From contig CAWFNY010000001.1 in assembly GCA_963817435.1 (NCBI GenBank), positions 62,001 through 126,000 on the forward strand: DNA of 64,000 nt, in the 5' to 3' direction. How positions within the stretch are numbered: the first letter of the stretch is position 1; every line of letters begins with the position of its first letter. The notes below the pieces were generated by a model. It saw only the letters and a list, made by a program, of their open reading frames with translations, had not been told where the DNA came from and did not search any database. The stretch is from JADJOM01 sp963817435 (GTDB lineage Bacteria > Gemmatimonadota > Gemmatimonadetes > Gemmatimonadales > GWC2-71-9). Position numbers and translations under genes: made by a program. Shown in pieces: positions 8,916-17,150 of the stretch.

Positions 8916-8960
8916 CTGCCGCCGGGTGGCCACCCGGCGGATGACCTCTTTCAGGACTTG

Positions 8961-9689
8961 ATGATGCCGACGCATTTCGATTTTTCGGGGAAGACCATTC
9001 TCGTCACTGGTGTGGCCCGAGCCGGACAAATCGGCCATGCGGTCGCGCGGGCCTTCGGCAAAGCGGGGGCGAGCATCGTGGCGGTCGATCGCAACGCGGT
9101 CGCCGTCGCCGAGCGGGTCCGGGAGTTCGCGGCGGAGGGTATCGATGCCCGTCCCGCTGCGGGCGACCTGACCGAGCCGGATGTCGCCGCGCTCACGATC
9201 GAGACCGCGATGAAGCACTACCAGCGGCTCGATGCGGTGGTGAACGTCGCCGGTGGGCTGACGACGTTCGGCCCGGTGGGCCAGGCTGGCGCCGATGCGT
9301 TCGACCGCGAGATCGCGATCAACCTCAAGACCGCCTTCCTCATGTCCCGCGCCGCGGTCGACGCGCTTGGGCAGACGAAGGGCGCGATGGTCAACTTCGC
9401 CTCGGTCGCCTACTACCGCCCCGCGGCCCAGATGGCGGTCTACAGTGCCGCGAAGGCCGGTGTCGCCGCGCTCACGCAGAGCCTCGCGGTCGAACTCTGG
9501 CCGATGGGAATTCGGGTGAATGCCGTGGCCCCCGGCATGGTGCGCACGCCCGAGAACGTGGCTTCGGCGGGGCAGAACGCGCACTACGTCGAGATGAGCC
9601 AGATCATCGATGCCGTTCTCTTCCTGGCTGGCGACGCCTCTTCCGGCATCACCGGTCATATCCTCCCCGTGACCAACGGGCCCTACTGA
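8961..9689 (+). CDS. Short-chain dehydrogenase/reductase (canonical active site)
   Basis: A 242-residue SDR. The N-terminal cofactor loop is VTGVARAGQIGHAVA, variant in spacing from TGxxxGxG. NVAGG gives the NAG-type motif, catalytic Ser sits in FASVAYY, and YSAAK gives the Tyr-xxx-Lys pair 13 residues later. Consecutive ATG codons at 8961 and 8964 are both possible starts; AGGA at 8953 favours either. The stop is 1 bp before the next SDR start, so the two are likely expressed together. The substrate is unknown. Confidence 0.82.
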   Translation: MMPTHFDFSGKTILVTGVARAGQIGHAVARAFGKAGASIVAVDRNAVAVAERVREFAAEGIDARPAAGDLTEPDVAALTIETAMKHYQRLDAVVNVAGGLTTFGPVGQAGADAFDREIAINLKTAFLMSRAAVDALGQTKGAMVNFASVAYYRPAAQMAVYSAAKAGVAALTQSLAVELWPMGIRVNAVAPGMVRTPENVASAGQNAHYVEMSQIIDAVLFLAGDASSGITGHILPVTNGPY

Positions 9690-9690
9690 C

Positions 9691-10422
9691 ATGCTGCTGA
9701 GCTCCCGTGTCGCGCTGGTGACTGGCGCGGGACGCCGAGTCGGGCGGGCGCTCGCGCTCGCGCTCGCCGGTCGCGGCATGCGGGTCGCCATCCACTACAA
9801 TCGATCGCGCGGCGAGGCCGACGAGACCGCCGCCGCCATCCGGGCGCTCGGTGCCGAGTGTGACACCTTCGGCGCCGACCTCGGGGACGCCGAGGCCGCG
9901 CGTGCCCTCGGGCCCCGCGTCGCGGAGCGGTTCGGGGGACTCGATGTGCTGGTCAATTCGGCCGGCATCATGACCCGCGCCTCCATCGAGGAGACGACGC
10001 CCGCGCTCTGGGATGAAGTCATGCACGTGAATCTGCGCTCCGCCTTCTTCACGGTGCAGGGCGCGCTGCCGAGTCTTCGGGTCGCGAAGGGCAAGGTCGT
10101 CAACCTCGCGGATGTCGGCGGCCTGGAGCCGTGGCCGAGCTACGCGGTGCACTGCATCAGCAAGGCCGGTGTCGTGATGCTCACCAAGACGCTCGCCCGC
10201 GCGCTCGCGCCTGAGATTACCGTCAATGCGGTCGCACCCGGTGCGGTGCTCCCGCCCGAGGAGTGGAGCGACGCCGCGCGCGAGCACCTGGCCCGCACCA
10301 CGCCCCTTGGCCGGCTCGGGTCGCCTGCCGACGTCACGGCGGCTGTGCTGTATCTGCTCGAGGGCGGTGATTACGTGACAGGCGAGACCATCGTCGTGGA
10401 CGGCGGCCGGCTCATCCGGTGA
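9691..10422 (+). CDS. Short-chain dehydrogenase/reductase, pteridine-reductase-like, with altered catalytic residues
   Basis: A 243-residue SDR with cofactor motif TGAGRRVGRALA and VLVNSAGIM. The fingerprint resembles pteridine reductases (TGAxRRxG; ELAPE/APGAVLPPEE-type C-terminus). The catalytic Ser position is Asp (LADVGG), as in PTR1-type enzymes, and the residue four before the catalytic Lys is His, not Tyr (VHCISKAG). The Tyr present, in SYAVH, is three residues early. Either the enzyme uses a different proton donor or it is no longer a standard reductase. It sits between the first SDR and a Cys-rich orphan, overlapping the latter by GTGA. Confidence 0.8.
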   Translation: MLLSSRVALVTGAGRRVGRALALALAGRGMRVAIHYNRSRGEADETAAAIRALGAECDTFGADLGDAEAARALGPRVAERFGGLDVLVNSAGIMTRASIEETTPALWDEVMHVNLRSAFFTVQGALPSLRVAKGKVVNLADVGGLEPWPSYAVHCISKAGVVMLTKTLARALAPEITVNAVAPGAVLPPEEWSDAAREHLARTTPLGRLGSPADVTAAVLYLLEGGDYVTGETIVVDGGRLIR

Positions 10423-11147
10423 AGTGCGGCGAGATCGTCATCGTGGGCGGCGGCTGCTACGGGACCTTCTACACCCGCCAGCTCGCGCTCGCGAAATCGA
10501 AGGGAAAGGCCGAGTTCGACCGGCTGCTCATCGTCGACCGGGACCCCGGCTGCCAGATGATCCTCGAACTCGGCGAAGCCCCGGACCGCCGCCTCGTCGT
10601 CAGCGACTGGGATGCCTTCTTCGACGACTACCTCGGCGAGGCCGCGAAGACCCAGGACCGGGCAGGGGCCGAGAATCACATCGTGCCATCCCCGCTGATG
10701 CCACACCTGATGTACGGCTGGGTGCTGCGCCGCGCCCGGGCGCGGTGGCCCGGTCGCCCGATCGAAACCCGCGCGCTCCCGGGCCGGGTCGGCACGCCCT
10801 ACGACACCCCGGCTCCCGACGGCACCCGCTACCTCTCCCACGCCGACTGGCTCTGCCCGACGCACTGCGTGGAGCCCGCGCTTTGCCCCGTGACGAGGGC
10901 GCCCCGTACTTGGGAGATGACCGATACCCTCACCGACCTGGCCCGCCGCCTGGATCTACATGGTCCGGCGGTGTTCCGGTGCGAGCACCGTGCCTTCGGG
11001 GTCGGCAGTTTCTCGGTGACGGAGGTCATGGCCGGGGACGCGCTCGTGGCCCATGCTGGGGCGTCGGGGGCGGCGGCGGATATCCTGGTCGGCACCGTGT
11101 CCTCCTGTCACGGCGCGGCCAATCTGCTGCATCTGGGACGCGGCTGA
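10419..11147 (+). CDS. Cys-rich Rossmann-like protein of unknown function
   Basis: A 242-residue protein translationally coupled (GTGA) to the preceding SDR. The N-terminus has a nucleotide-binding-like strand-loop, IVIVGGGCYGTFY, followed by an IVDRDPGC strand end. The middle contains a dense cysteine motif, WLCPTHCVEPALCP (CX3CX5C), and the C-terminus contains SSCHGAANLLHL. Eight cysteines in a cytoplasmic protein suggest metal or Fe-S binding. I do not recognise the family. The neighbours suggest a redox role, but this is inference only. Confidence 0.65.
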   Translation: MKCGEIVIVGGGCYGTFYTRQLALAKSKGKAEFDRLLIVDRDPGCQMILELGEAPDRRLVVSDWDAFFDDYLGEAAKTQDRAGAENHIVPSPLMPHLMYGWVLRRARARWPGRPIETRALPGRVGTPYDTPAPDGTRYLSHADWLCPTHCVEPALCPVTRAPRTWEMTDTLTDLARRLDLHGPAVFRCEHRAFGVGSFSVTEVMAGDALVAHAGASGAAADILVGTVSSCHGAANLLHLGRG

Positions 11148-11221
11148 GTGCGGCGCTTGTCGAAAAGTCTATATTTCGAGCTGATGGCTGACGACGATCG
11201 CCACCCATACGACCAGAGCAC

Positions 11222-12190
11222 ATGACGAGCCTCAGCGAATTCGAATTCGACACGATCATCATCGGCGGCGGGCCCGCCGGCCTCTGCGCCGGCATGTACG
11301 CCGGCCGGGGCATGCTCAAGTCCGTGGTCCTCGAGAGCAAGGTGCCGGGCGGCGAGCTGCTCAACACCGAAAAGATCGAGGATTACCCCGGCTTCGAGTC
11401 GATCCTCGGCCGCGAACTCGCCGAGCGGATGACGGCGCATGCCAGGAAGTTCGGCGCCGAGATCCGGCAGACCACCGTCGAGGGGGTCTATCGCCAGCCG
11501 GACGGCACCTTCGAGGTGACCACGATCGACGGCGAGCGCTACCATGCCCCGACCGTGATCCTCACCGCGGGCGGCACCCCGACCCGGCTGGAGGTGCCGG
11601 GCGAGCTGGAGTACGCCGGGTTCGGCGTCTCCTACTGCGCGGTGTGCGATGGGGCCTTCTTCCGCCAGCAGACCATCGCCGTCGTAGGCGGCGGGGACGC
11701 GGCGGTGGAAGAGGCCGACTACCTCACCCGGTATGCGGCGAAGGTGTACCTCATTCACCGCCGCGACGAGCTGCGCGCGTCGAAGATCCTCCAGGAACGG
11801 CTGTTCGCGAACCCCAAGATCGAGGTCATCTGGAACAAGCGGGTGCTCGAGGTCGAGGGCAGGGAAGAGAAGGGGATGCGCGAGGTCACCGGGCTCCGGC
11901 TCGAGGACACGGTGACCGGCCACGTCTCGAATCTGCCGGTCTCCGGCTGCTTCGTGTTCGTCGGCTTCAAGCCGAACAGCGGCCTCATCAAGGAGCACTT
12001 CCAGCACGACGCCAGCGGCTATGTGATCACCGACGACCGGATGATGACCTCGATCCCCGGACTCTTCGCGGCCGGTGACCTGCGTGTCCAGCTCGTCCGC
12101 CAGGTCACGACCGCCGTCGGCGACGCGACCACGGCCGCCATCGCGGTCGAGAAGTACCTCGCACACCGGCGGAGCGTCGCCCGTGTCTGA
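11222..12190 (+). CDS. trxB: Thioredoxin reductase
   Basis: A 322-residue flavoprotein with FAD motif IIGGGPAGLCAG (~res 14), redox-active CAVCDG (Cys ~140 and ~143), NADP motif VVGGGDAAVEEA and the C-terminal FAD segment PGLFAAGDLR. The lengths and motif order match low-Mr bacterial TrxB. It reduces thioredoxin using NADPH. A TATATT box at 11170-11175 may be its -10, but no convincing -35 is seen. Its end overlaps the MBL hydrolase gene. Confidence 0.93.
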   Translation: MTSLSEFEFDTIIIGGGPAGLCAGMYAGRGMLKSVVLESKVPGGELLNTEKIEDYPGFESILGRELAERMTAHARKFGAEIRQTTVEGVYRQPDGTFEVTTIDGERYHAPTVILTAGGTPTRLEVPGELEYAGFGVSYCAVCDGAFFRQQTIAVVGGGDAAVEEADYLTRYAAKVYLIHRRDELRASKILQERLFANPKIEVIWNKRVLEVEGREEKGMREVTGLRLEDTVTGHVSNLPVSGCFVFVGFKPNSGLIKEHFQHDASGYVITDDRMMTSIPGLFAAGDLRVQLVRQVTTAVGDATTAAIAVEKYLAHRRSVARV

Positions 12191-12830
12191 GCTGGAAGTC
12201 GTCGCGTTGCCGAACGGCCAGTTTGCGGAGAACTGCTATCTGCTCGCGGATCGCGCGACCCGTCGCGCCGTCATCGTGGATCCCGGCGAGGAACCACAGC
12301 TCTTCCTCGCCGAACTCGACACCCGCGGCTGGAGCCTGCAGTCGATCTGGCTCACCCATGCTCACGTCGATCACATCATGGGTGTCGCCGCCGTGAAGGC
12401 CGCGACGGGTGTCCCCGTCTTCCTGCACAACGCCGATCGCGCGCTGTACGACGCCCTTCCCCGTCAGGGTGAGTGGATGGGGCTGGCGCTCGAGGTGCCG
12501 CCGCCGCCAGATCAGGAACTGTTCGATGGCCAGCTGCTGCACCTCGGCTCCCACGAGTTCGCCGTGCGGCACACACCGGGACACTCGCCGGGGAGCGTGA
12601 GCTTCGTCGGCCCCGGCTTCGTGCTGGGTGGCGACGTGCTCTTCAGCGGCAGTGTCGGCCGCACCGACCTCCCCGGTGGCGATCTGGCGACGCTGATGCA
12701 GAGCATTCACGGGGTGTTCCTCGCCCTCCCCGATTCGACGGTCGTCTACAGCGGCCACGGCCCGGAAACGACCATCGGTGTCGAGCGCATGACCAACCCG
12801 TTCCTCACCGGTGCCTACCGGTATGAGTGA
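12183..12830 (+). CDS. Metallo-beta-lactamase fold hydrolase (glyoxalase II-like)
   Basis: A 215-residue protein starting at GTG 12183, inside the trxB end. It shows THAHVDHIMG (~res 59, metal-binding HxHxDH), HTPGHSPGS (third-ligand His), GGDVLFSGSVGRTDLPGGD and SGHGPETT. This is the compact hydroxyacylglutathione-hydrolase-like (YcbL/GloB2) architecture. The family hydrolyses thioesters; the substrate here is unknown. The gene is coupled to trxB upstream and a zinc-ribbon gene downstream. Confidence 0.85.
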   Translation: MSELEVVALPNGQFAENCYLLADRATRRAVIVDPGEEPQLFLAELDTRGWSLQSIWLTHAHVDHIMGVAAVKAATGVPVFLHNADRALYDALPRQGEWMGLALEVPPPPDQELFDGQLLHLGSHEFAVRHTPGHSPGSVSFVGPGFVLGGDVLFSGSVGRTDLPGGDLATLMQSIHGVFLALPDSTVVYSGHGPETTIGVERMTNPFLTGAYRYE

Positions 12831-13008
12831 TCGCACGGCCGGCTTCGGCCGCGAGCTGGTGCTTCCGCCTGCGGCTGCCGCGCAGGATCAATCCTTGGCG
12901 CCCAGCTGCAATCGCTGCGGCTTCCCTGTGATCATCCGCCCCTGGGGCTGCAAGAATCCCTGCCACAACTGCGGCACCGTCTACCCGCTCGGTGACTGCT
13001 CCGACTGA
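12823..13008 (+). CDS. Small zinc-ribbon protein
   Basis: A 61-residue protein whose ATG overlaps the MBL gene stop and whose 3' end overlaps the glycosyltransferase start. Cys pairs CNRC and CHNC, plus CKNP and a terminal GDCSD, give a probable zinc ribbon (GFPVIIRPWGCKNPCHNCG). The close packing of the three genes supports real translation. The function is unknown; such ribbons often bind RNA or act as adaptors. Confidence 0.7.
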   Translation: MSDRTAGFGRELVLPPAAAAQDQSLAPSCNRCGFPVIIRPWGCKNPCHNCGTVYPLGDCSD

Positions 13009-14284
13009 GCCGGGGCCGGCTGCCGTCCGGCCGCTCGCGGCCGTCGTCGGCGGTGCGTCCACGGTGGCCGAGCCCGGGCCCGAGATCGATCTCTCCCGCC
13101 TCACACTTCCGCCGCCACTTGGCATGGCCGGGGTGCTCACTGTCCTCGACATCACCAAGTATTTCGGCGACGCCACCGGCGGGATCCGGACCTACCTCCT
13201 CGAGAAGGCGCGGTACGTCCAGCGGCACGCCGGACTGCGACAGCTGCTCGTCGTCCCGGGCGCCGGCGATGCACTCGGCGAGGAGCGCGGTGTGCGCTGC
13301 TACCGGCTCCGCGGCCCGCGGATTCCCTTCGATCCGTCGTACCGGTTTCTGCTCGCGACCCGCACCACGCGACGCATCTTCGAACACGAGCGGCCCGACC
13401 TCATCGAAGTGGGCAGCCCGTGGCTCGTGCCCTGGGTGACTCGGTGGGCCAACCGCTCGCTGAGGGCCCCGCTGGTCTGGTTCTATCACACGCATTTCCC
13501 CGCGATCATCAATCCCGGACTGGGATGGAGCACTGCGGCACGCCGGATCGCGGGGAATGTCGCCTGGGGCTACGTGCGCCGCCTGGCGGCCGGGTATCGC
13601 GCCGTGCTCGTGGCCTCAGAGAGCGTGGCCCGGCAGCTGGAGGCCGAGGGGGTGGAGCGGGTGCACCGGGTCGGCCTGGGTGTCGACCTCGAACGCTTCA
13701 CGCCGGAGCGGCGGCTGCAAGCCGCGGAAACGCGCCGCCGCTTCGGGCTCCCCGATGCGCCGCTCGCGCTCTTCCTCGGGCGCTTCGCCGAGGAGAAGCA
13801 GATCGAAACGGTGCTCTCGGCGTGGGGGGAGGTGGAGCGGCGCACCGATGCCTGGCTGGTGCTCGTCGGTGCCGGACCCCGTGAGGCGCGGCTCCGCGCC
13901 ATGGCGGAGTCCCATCAGGTGCGCTGGGTGCCGTACCAGCGCGACCGCGACCAGCTCGCGGACCTGCTTGCGGCGGTGGATCTCTACATCGCCCCGGGGC
14001 CGGCGGAGACCTTCGGATTGAGCGCACTCGAGGCGATGGCGGCCGGGCTGCCCGTGCTGTCGGTGGATGCGGGCGGAGTGGCCGACCGGGTGCGAGCCTC
14101 CGGTGCAGGTGCGCTGTACGCGCCGGGTGATGCGGGCGCGTGCGCGACCGCCGCCACCGAGCTGCTCCGCGGCGATCCTGGCGCGCTCGGCCTGACCGCA
14201 CGGGCGTTTGCCGAGCGGCATCACTCCTGGGACACCGCGTTCGACGGCATATTCGCCGTCTATCGGGCCCTGCTCACCGCCTGA
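12992..14284 (+). CDS. Glycosyltransferase family 4
   Basis: A 430-residue GT-B enzyme. The N-domain has TKYFGDATGGIRTYLLEKA (donor-side glycine loop) and YHTHFP. The C-domain has LFLGRFAEEKQIETVLSAW, VGAGP and the nucleotide-sugar-binding PAETFGLSALEAMAAGLPV with the EX7E pattern. It resembles the alpha-mannosyltransferases that build glycolipids. The first ~45 residues after the GTG at 12992 are low-complexity, so the true start may be the ATG at 13124. It is followed by a flippase-like membrane protein, which suggests cell-envelope glycoconjugate synthesis. Confidence 0.87.
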   Translation: MTAPTEPGPAAVRPLAAVVGGASTVAEPGPEIDLSRLTLPPPLGMAGVLTVLDITKYFGDATGGIRTYLLEKARYVQRHAGLRQLLVVPGAGDALGEERGVRCYRLRGPRIPFDPSYRFLLATRTTRRIFEHERPDLIEVGSPWLVPWVTRWANRSLRAPLVWFYHTHFPAIINPGLGWSTAARRIAGNVAWGYVRRLAAGYRAVLVASESVARQLEAEGVERVHRVGLGVDLERFTPERRLQAAETRRRFGLPDAPLALFLGRFAEEKQIETVLSAWGEVERRTDAWLVLVGAGPREARLRAMAESHQVRWVPYQRDRDQLADLLAAVDLYIAPGPAETFGLSALEAMAAGLPVLSVDAGGVADRVRASGAGALYAPGDAGACATAATELLRGDPGALGLTARAFAERHHSWDTAFDGIFAVYRALLTA

Positions 14285-14289
14285 CGGGG

Positions 14290-15165
14290 ATGCCACTCTC
14301 CTTTGCGGTCGCCAATCTGATCTGCGGGCTGCTCTGGGCGGGTGACCTCGTCGCCCGGAGCTTCCGGATCCAGTGGCTGCTCCGCGGGCTCGGGCAGCGG
14401 GTCAGTTTCCGGGAGGCCTTCCGGCTGAATGCCTGGGGCGAGGCCGGCTGCGCTCTGACTCCCATGCGCGTCGCGGGCGAGCCGATGCGGCTGCTGGGCA
14501 TGCTGCGATCCGGCGTGCCGGCGACGGCGGCCTTCATGGCGATCGCCATCGAGGTGCTGGCGGCGTGGCCGGTCATCATCGCGCTGGCGGCAGCCGGCCT
14601 CTGGCGCTTCGCGCCGGACTGGCTGGCGGAGGCCCGTCCCGCGCTGCTGCTCGGTGTCAGGCAGCGAATCGGGTGGGTGGTGGTCGTGCTGCTGGCGACT
14701 GTGGTGGTCGGTGTGGCCGCGGGCCGGGCCCTGCGACGGGCCGGGCGCGGACCCCGCCGGTCCTGGAAACGGATGCTGGTCTACGGCCGGCGGGTCTCGT
14801 GGTGGCCGCTCGCGGCCGGTGCGCCGATGACCGCGGTGAACGTGCTCGCCCGCAGCGCCATGCTCCCCGTGCTGGCGCTGACCCTGCCGGCGCATCCGCC
14901 GGTCGGGGTCATGCTCGTGGGCTCGTTCGGATTGCTCTACAGCCAGCTGGTATTGCCCACGCCCGCCGGGGCGGGGGTGGTCGAGCTCGGCTTCCTCGCC
15001 GGGGCCGCGGGAGATCTCGCGGGGGGAAACGGCACCTCGGCGGCGATGCTGCTGCTCGCGTGGCGGTTCTGGTCGGTGGCCGCGGGGGCCATTCTCGGGC
15101 TCCTGCTGGCGGCCCGCAGCGTCGAATGGGGGGAAATCCGGTCGCTCTTCCGCAGGGCCGTGTAG
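14290..15165 (+). CDS. Lysylphosphatidylglycerol synthase TM-domain (UPF0104/AglD-like) membrane protein
   Basis: A 291-residue polytopic membrane protein with about seven to eight hydrophobic segments. It carries the typical LPG_synthase_TM pattern: an RIQWLLRGLGQRVSF cytoplasmic loop near the N-terminus and LPTPAGAGVVELGF near the C-terminus. There is no soluble synthetase domain, so it is not an MprF. It starts 5 bp after the glycosyltransferase stop codon. The family often accompanies lipid-linked glycosyltransferases; a transport role is inferred. Confidence 0.8.
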   Translation: MPLSFAVANLICGLLWAGDLVARSFRIQWLLRGLGQRVSFREAFRLNAWGEAGCALTPMRVAGEPMRLLGMLRSGVPATAAFMAIAIEVLAAWPVIIALAAAGLWRFAPDWLAEARPALLLGVRQRIGWVVVVLLATVVVGVAAGRALRRAGRGPRRSWKRMLVYGRRVSWWPLAAGAPMTAVNVLARSAMLPVLALTLPAHPPVGVMLVGSFGLLYSQLVLPTPAGAGVVELGFLAGAAGDLAGGNGTSAAMLLLAWRFWSVAAGAILGLLLAARSVEWGEIRSLFRRAV

Positions 15166-15230
15166 CGAGTCACTGGCTGCGAGGGGGAAGCCTCACAACT
15201 TGCTGACCGCGCATGCGAAGCCGTGCCCGC

Positions 15231-15572
15231 TCAGCGCGGCCCGGGCTTCGCGCGCGGCGGCGGCGCAATGGCGACCAGCAGCGTCGTCCGTTCCAGGACC
15301 TCGACCACGCCGTGCGCCACATCGGCGGGCGCCCAGACGAGTTCGCCCGCTTCCACGATACGCGATTCCTCCGCCACGGACAGCCTCGCCTTTCCCGACA
15401 CGACGAAGTAAAATTTGTCCGCGCCCGCATGGGCGTGAACCGGCTGCGTCTGGCCCGGCTCGAAGCAGTTGAGTCCGACGAACAACTGGCCGCCGGCAAA
15501 GAGATCGGCCTTCATGCTCTTCGAAGTGCTGAACGACTCCGCCTCCGCGACCCGCCTGAAATACATGCTCAT
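15231..15572 (-). CDS. Cupin domain protein
   Basis: A 113-residue single-domain cupin. Metal-site motif 1 reads HAHAGADKFYFVVSG and motif 2 reads PADVAHGV. The start at 15572 (MSMYFRRV) is preceded on the - strand by GGAG. It is one of only two - strand genes and faces away from the aspartase gene, with only 45 bp between starts. It may be a small sugar- or acid-binding cupin or an enzyme; the function is unknown. Confidence 0.8.
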   Translation of the reverse strand: MSMYFRRVAEAESFSTSKSMKADLFAGGQLFVGLNCFEPGQTQPVHAHAGADKFYFVVSGKARLSVAEESRIVEAGELVWAPADVAHGVVEVLERTTLLVAIAPPPRAKPGPR

Positions 15573-15617
15573 GCCGCTCCGTCCCCTGGTTCCCGTTCCC
15601 TGTTTCCCGCGATAGCC

Positions 15618-17036
15618 ATGACCACCCGCATCGAAAAAGACCCGCTCGGCGAGAAGCCGGTTCCCGCGGAGGCCCTCTACGGCATCCAGACCGTTCGCGC
15701 CGTCGAAAACTTTCCCATCTCCGGTCTCCGGCCGCTGCCGGCCTTCGTCGATGCGGTCATCTGGATCAAGCGGTCCGCCGCTCTGACGCACAAGGAAACC
15801 GGGCGCCTCGATGCCAGGCTCGCGGACGCCATCGTCACGGCGGCCGATGAGGTGCTGTCCGGCAAGCACCGCGACCAGTTCGTGGTCGATGTCTACCAGG
15901 CGGGAGCCGGTACCTCACACAACATGAACTGTAACGAGGTGCTCGCCAACCGGGCCAACGAGCTGCTCGGTGGCGCTCGCGGCACGTATACGCCGGTGCA
16001 TCCCAACGATCACGTCAACATGGCGCAGAGCACCAACGACGTGATCCCGACGGCGCTGCGCCTTGCGACCCTCGCCACCCTGCCGCTTGTCCTGCAGGGC
16101 ATGGACCGGCTCGCCGCCGCCTGCCTCGCCAAGGGCCAGGAATTCGACCACGTGATCAAGTCGGGCCGCACGCACCTGCAGGATGCGACCCCGATCCGGC
16201 TCGGCCAGGAATTCACGGCATATGGGCACACGGTGCAGCGCCACCGGCAGAAGCTGGCGCAGGCCGCCGACTGGCTCCGTGCCATGGGCATCGGCGGCAC
16301 GGCCGTGGGGACCGGTCTCAACGCCGAGGCCGCCTATCCCGCCCTCATGGTGAAATACCTGAAGCAGGTGAGCGGTCTCGAGCTGACCGTCGGGGAGGAC
16401 CGCATCCAGCTCATGCAGTCGATGGGCGATGTCGCCACGCTGAGCGGGGCGCTCCGGGCCTACGTGCTCGACCTCAACAAGATCGCCAACGACATCCGGC
16501 TGCTCGCGTCGGGCCCGCGCACCGGCCTCGCCGAGATCATGCTGCCCGCGGTCCAGCCCGGTTCGAGCATCATGCCGGGCAAGGTCAACCCCTCGATCGC
16601 CGAAATGGTCAACCAGGTCTGCTATCAGGCGCTGGGGCTGGATACGACGGTCGCCATGGCGGCGGAGGCCGGCCAGCTCGAGCTCAACGTGATGATGCCG
16701 GTCATCACACACAACATGGTCTTCGGCCTGACGATCGTCGGCAATGCCACCAGGGTCTTCGCGGAGCGCTGCGTCGCCGGGATCGAAGCCGACGAGAAGC
16801 TCTGCGGCTACTGGCTCGAGCGGAGCCCCGCGCTGGTCACGGCCCTCGCCCCGAAGCTCGGGTACGCCGAGTCGGCCAAGCTCGCCAAGGAGGCGATCGC
16901 CACCGGCCTGACCGTCAAGGAACTCGTGGTGAAGAAGGCGCTGCTCAAGGGGAAGGAACTGGAGGAGATCCTGGATCTGCGCGCAATGACTGAGATCGGG
17001 GTGCCCGGAGGGGTCGGACTTCCCGGAGGCGGTTGA
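15618..17036 (+). CDS. aspA: Aspartate ammonia-lyase (class II fumarase/aspartase superfamily)
   Basis: A 472-residue lyase with the signature loop GSSIMPGKVNP (~res 315), STNDVIPTA, SGRTHLQDATP and GTAVGTGLN. The N-terminus (RIEKDPLGEKPVPAEALYG) and the VDVYQAGAGTSHNMN stretch resemble aspartase more than FumC. The likely reaction is L-aspartate to fumarate plus ammonia. Fumarase activity cannot be excluded by sequence. The ATG at 15618 follows a short divergent gap. Confidence 0.85.
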   Translation: MTTRIEKDPLGEKPVPAEALYGIQTVRAVENFPISGLRPLPAFVDAVIWIKRSAALTHKETGRLDARLADAIVTAADEVLSGKHRDQFVVDVYQAGAGTSHNMNCNEVLANRANELLGGARGTYTPVHPNDHVNMAQSTNDVIPTALRLATLATLPLVLQGMDRLAAACLAKGQEFDHVIKSGRTHLQDATPIRLGQEFTAYGHTVQRHRQKLAQAADWLRAMGIGGTAVGTGLNAEAAYPALMVKYLKQVSGLELTVGEDRIQLMQSMGDVATLSGALRAYVLDLNKIANDIRLLASGPRTGLAEIMLPAVQPGSSIMPGKVNPSIAEMVNQVCYQALGLDTTVAMAAEAGQLELNVMMPVITHNMVFGLTIVGNATRVFAERCVAGIEADEKLCGYWLERSPALVTALAPKLGYAESAKLAKEAIATGLTVKELVVKKALLKGKELEEILDLRAMTEIGVPGGVGLPGGG

Positions 17037-17150
17037 GACGGTTCATGGGGATTTTCGCAAGCGCGGATGAAGCTATTATCAGGCGGTTCTCACTGATTTC
17101 ACCCGCCGGGTTTCTTGCCTCCGCCGGGTATCGGGAACATATTCTTCCCC

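Noticed and set aside
11147..11221. Promoter for trxB at TATATT 11170-11175
   Set aside because: No -35 hexamer at suitable spacing; kept only as a remark in the trxB entry.
11222..12190. trxB as the missing E3 (lipoamide dehydrogenase) of the 2-oxoacid complex
   Set aside because: Its CAVCDG redox motif sits in the NADPH-domain position typical of low-Mr TrxB, not the N-terminal CxxxxC of lipoamide dehydrogenase.
12811..12822. Longer start (GTG) for the zinc-ribbon gene
   Set aside because: The ATG at 12823, overlapping the upstream stop, matches the coupling pattern of this region and the extra four residues add nothing conserved.
14290..15165. MprF lysylphosphatidylglycerol synthase
   Set aside because: Only the transmembrane module is present; the C-terminal aminoacyl-transferase domain is absent.
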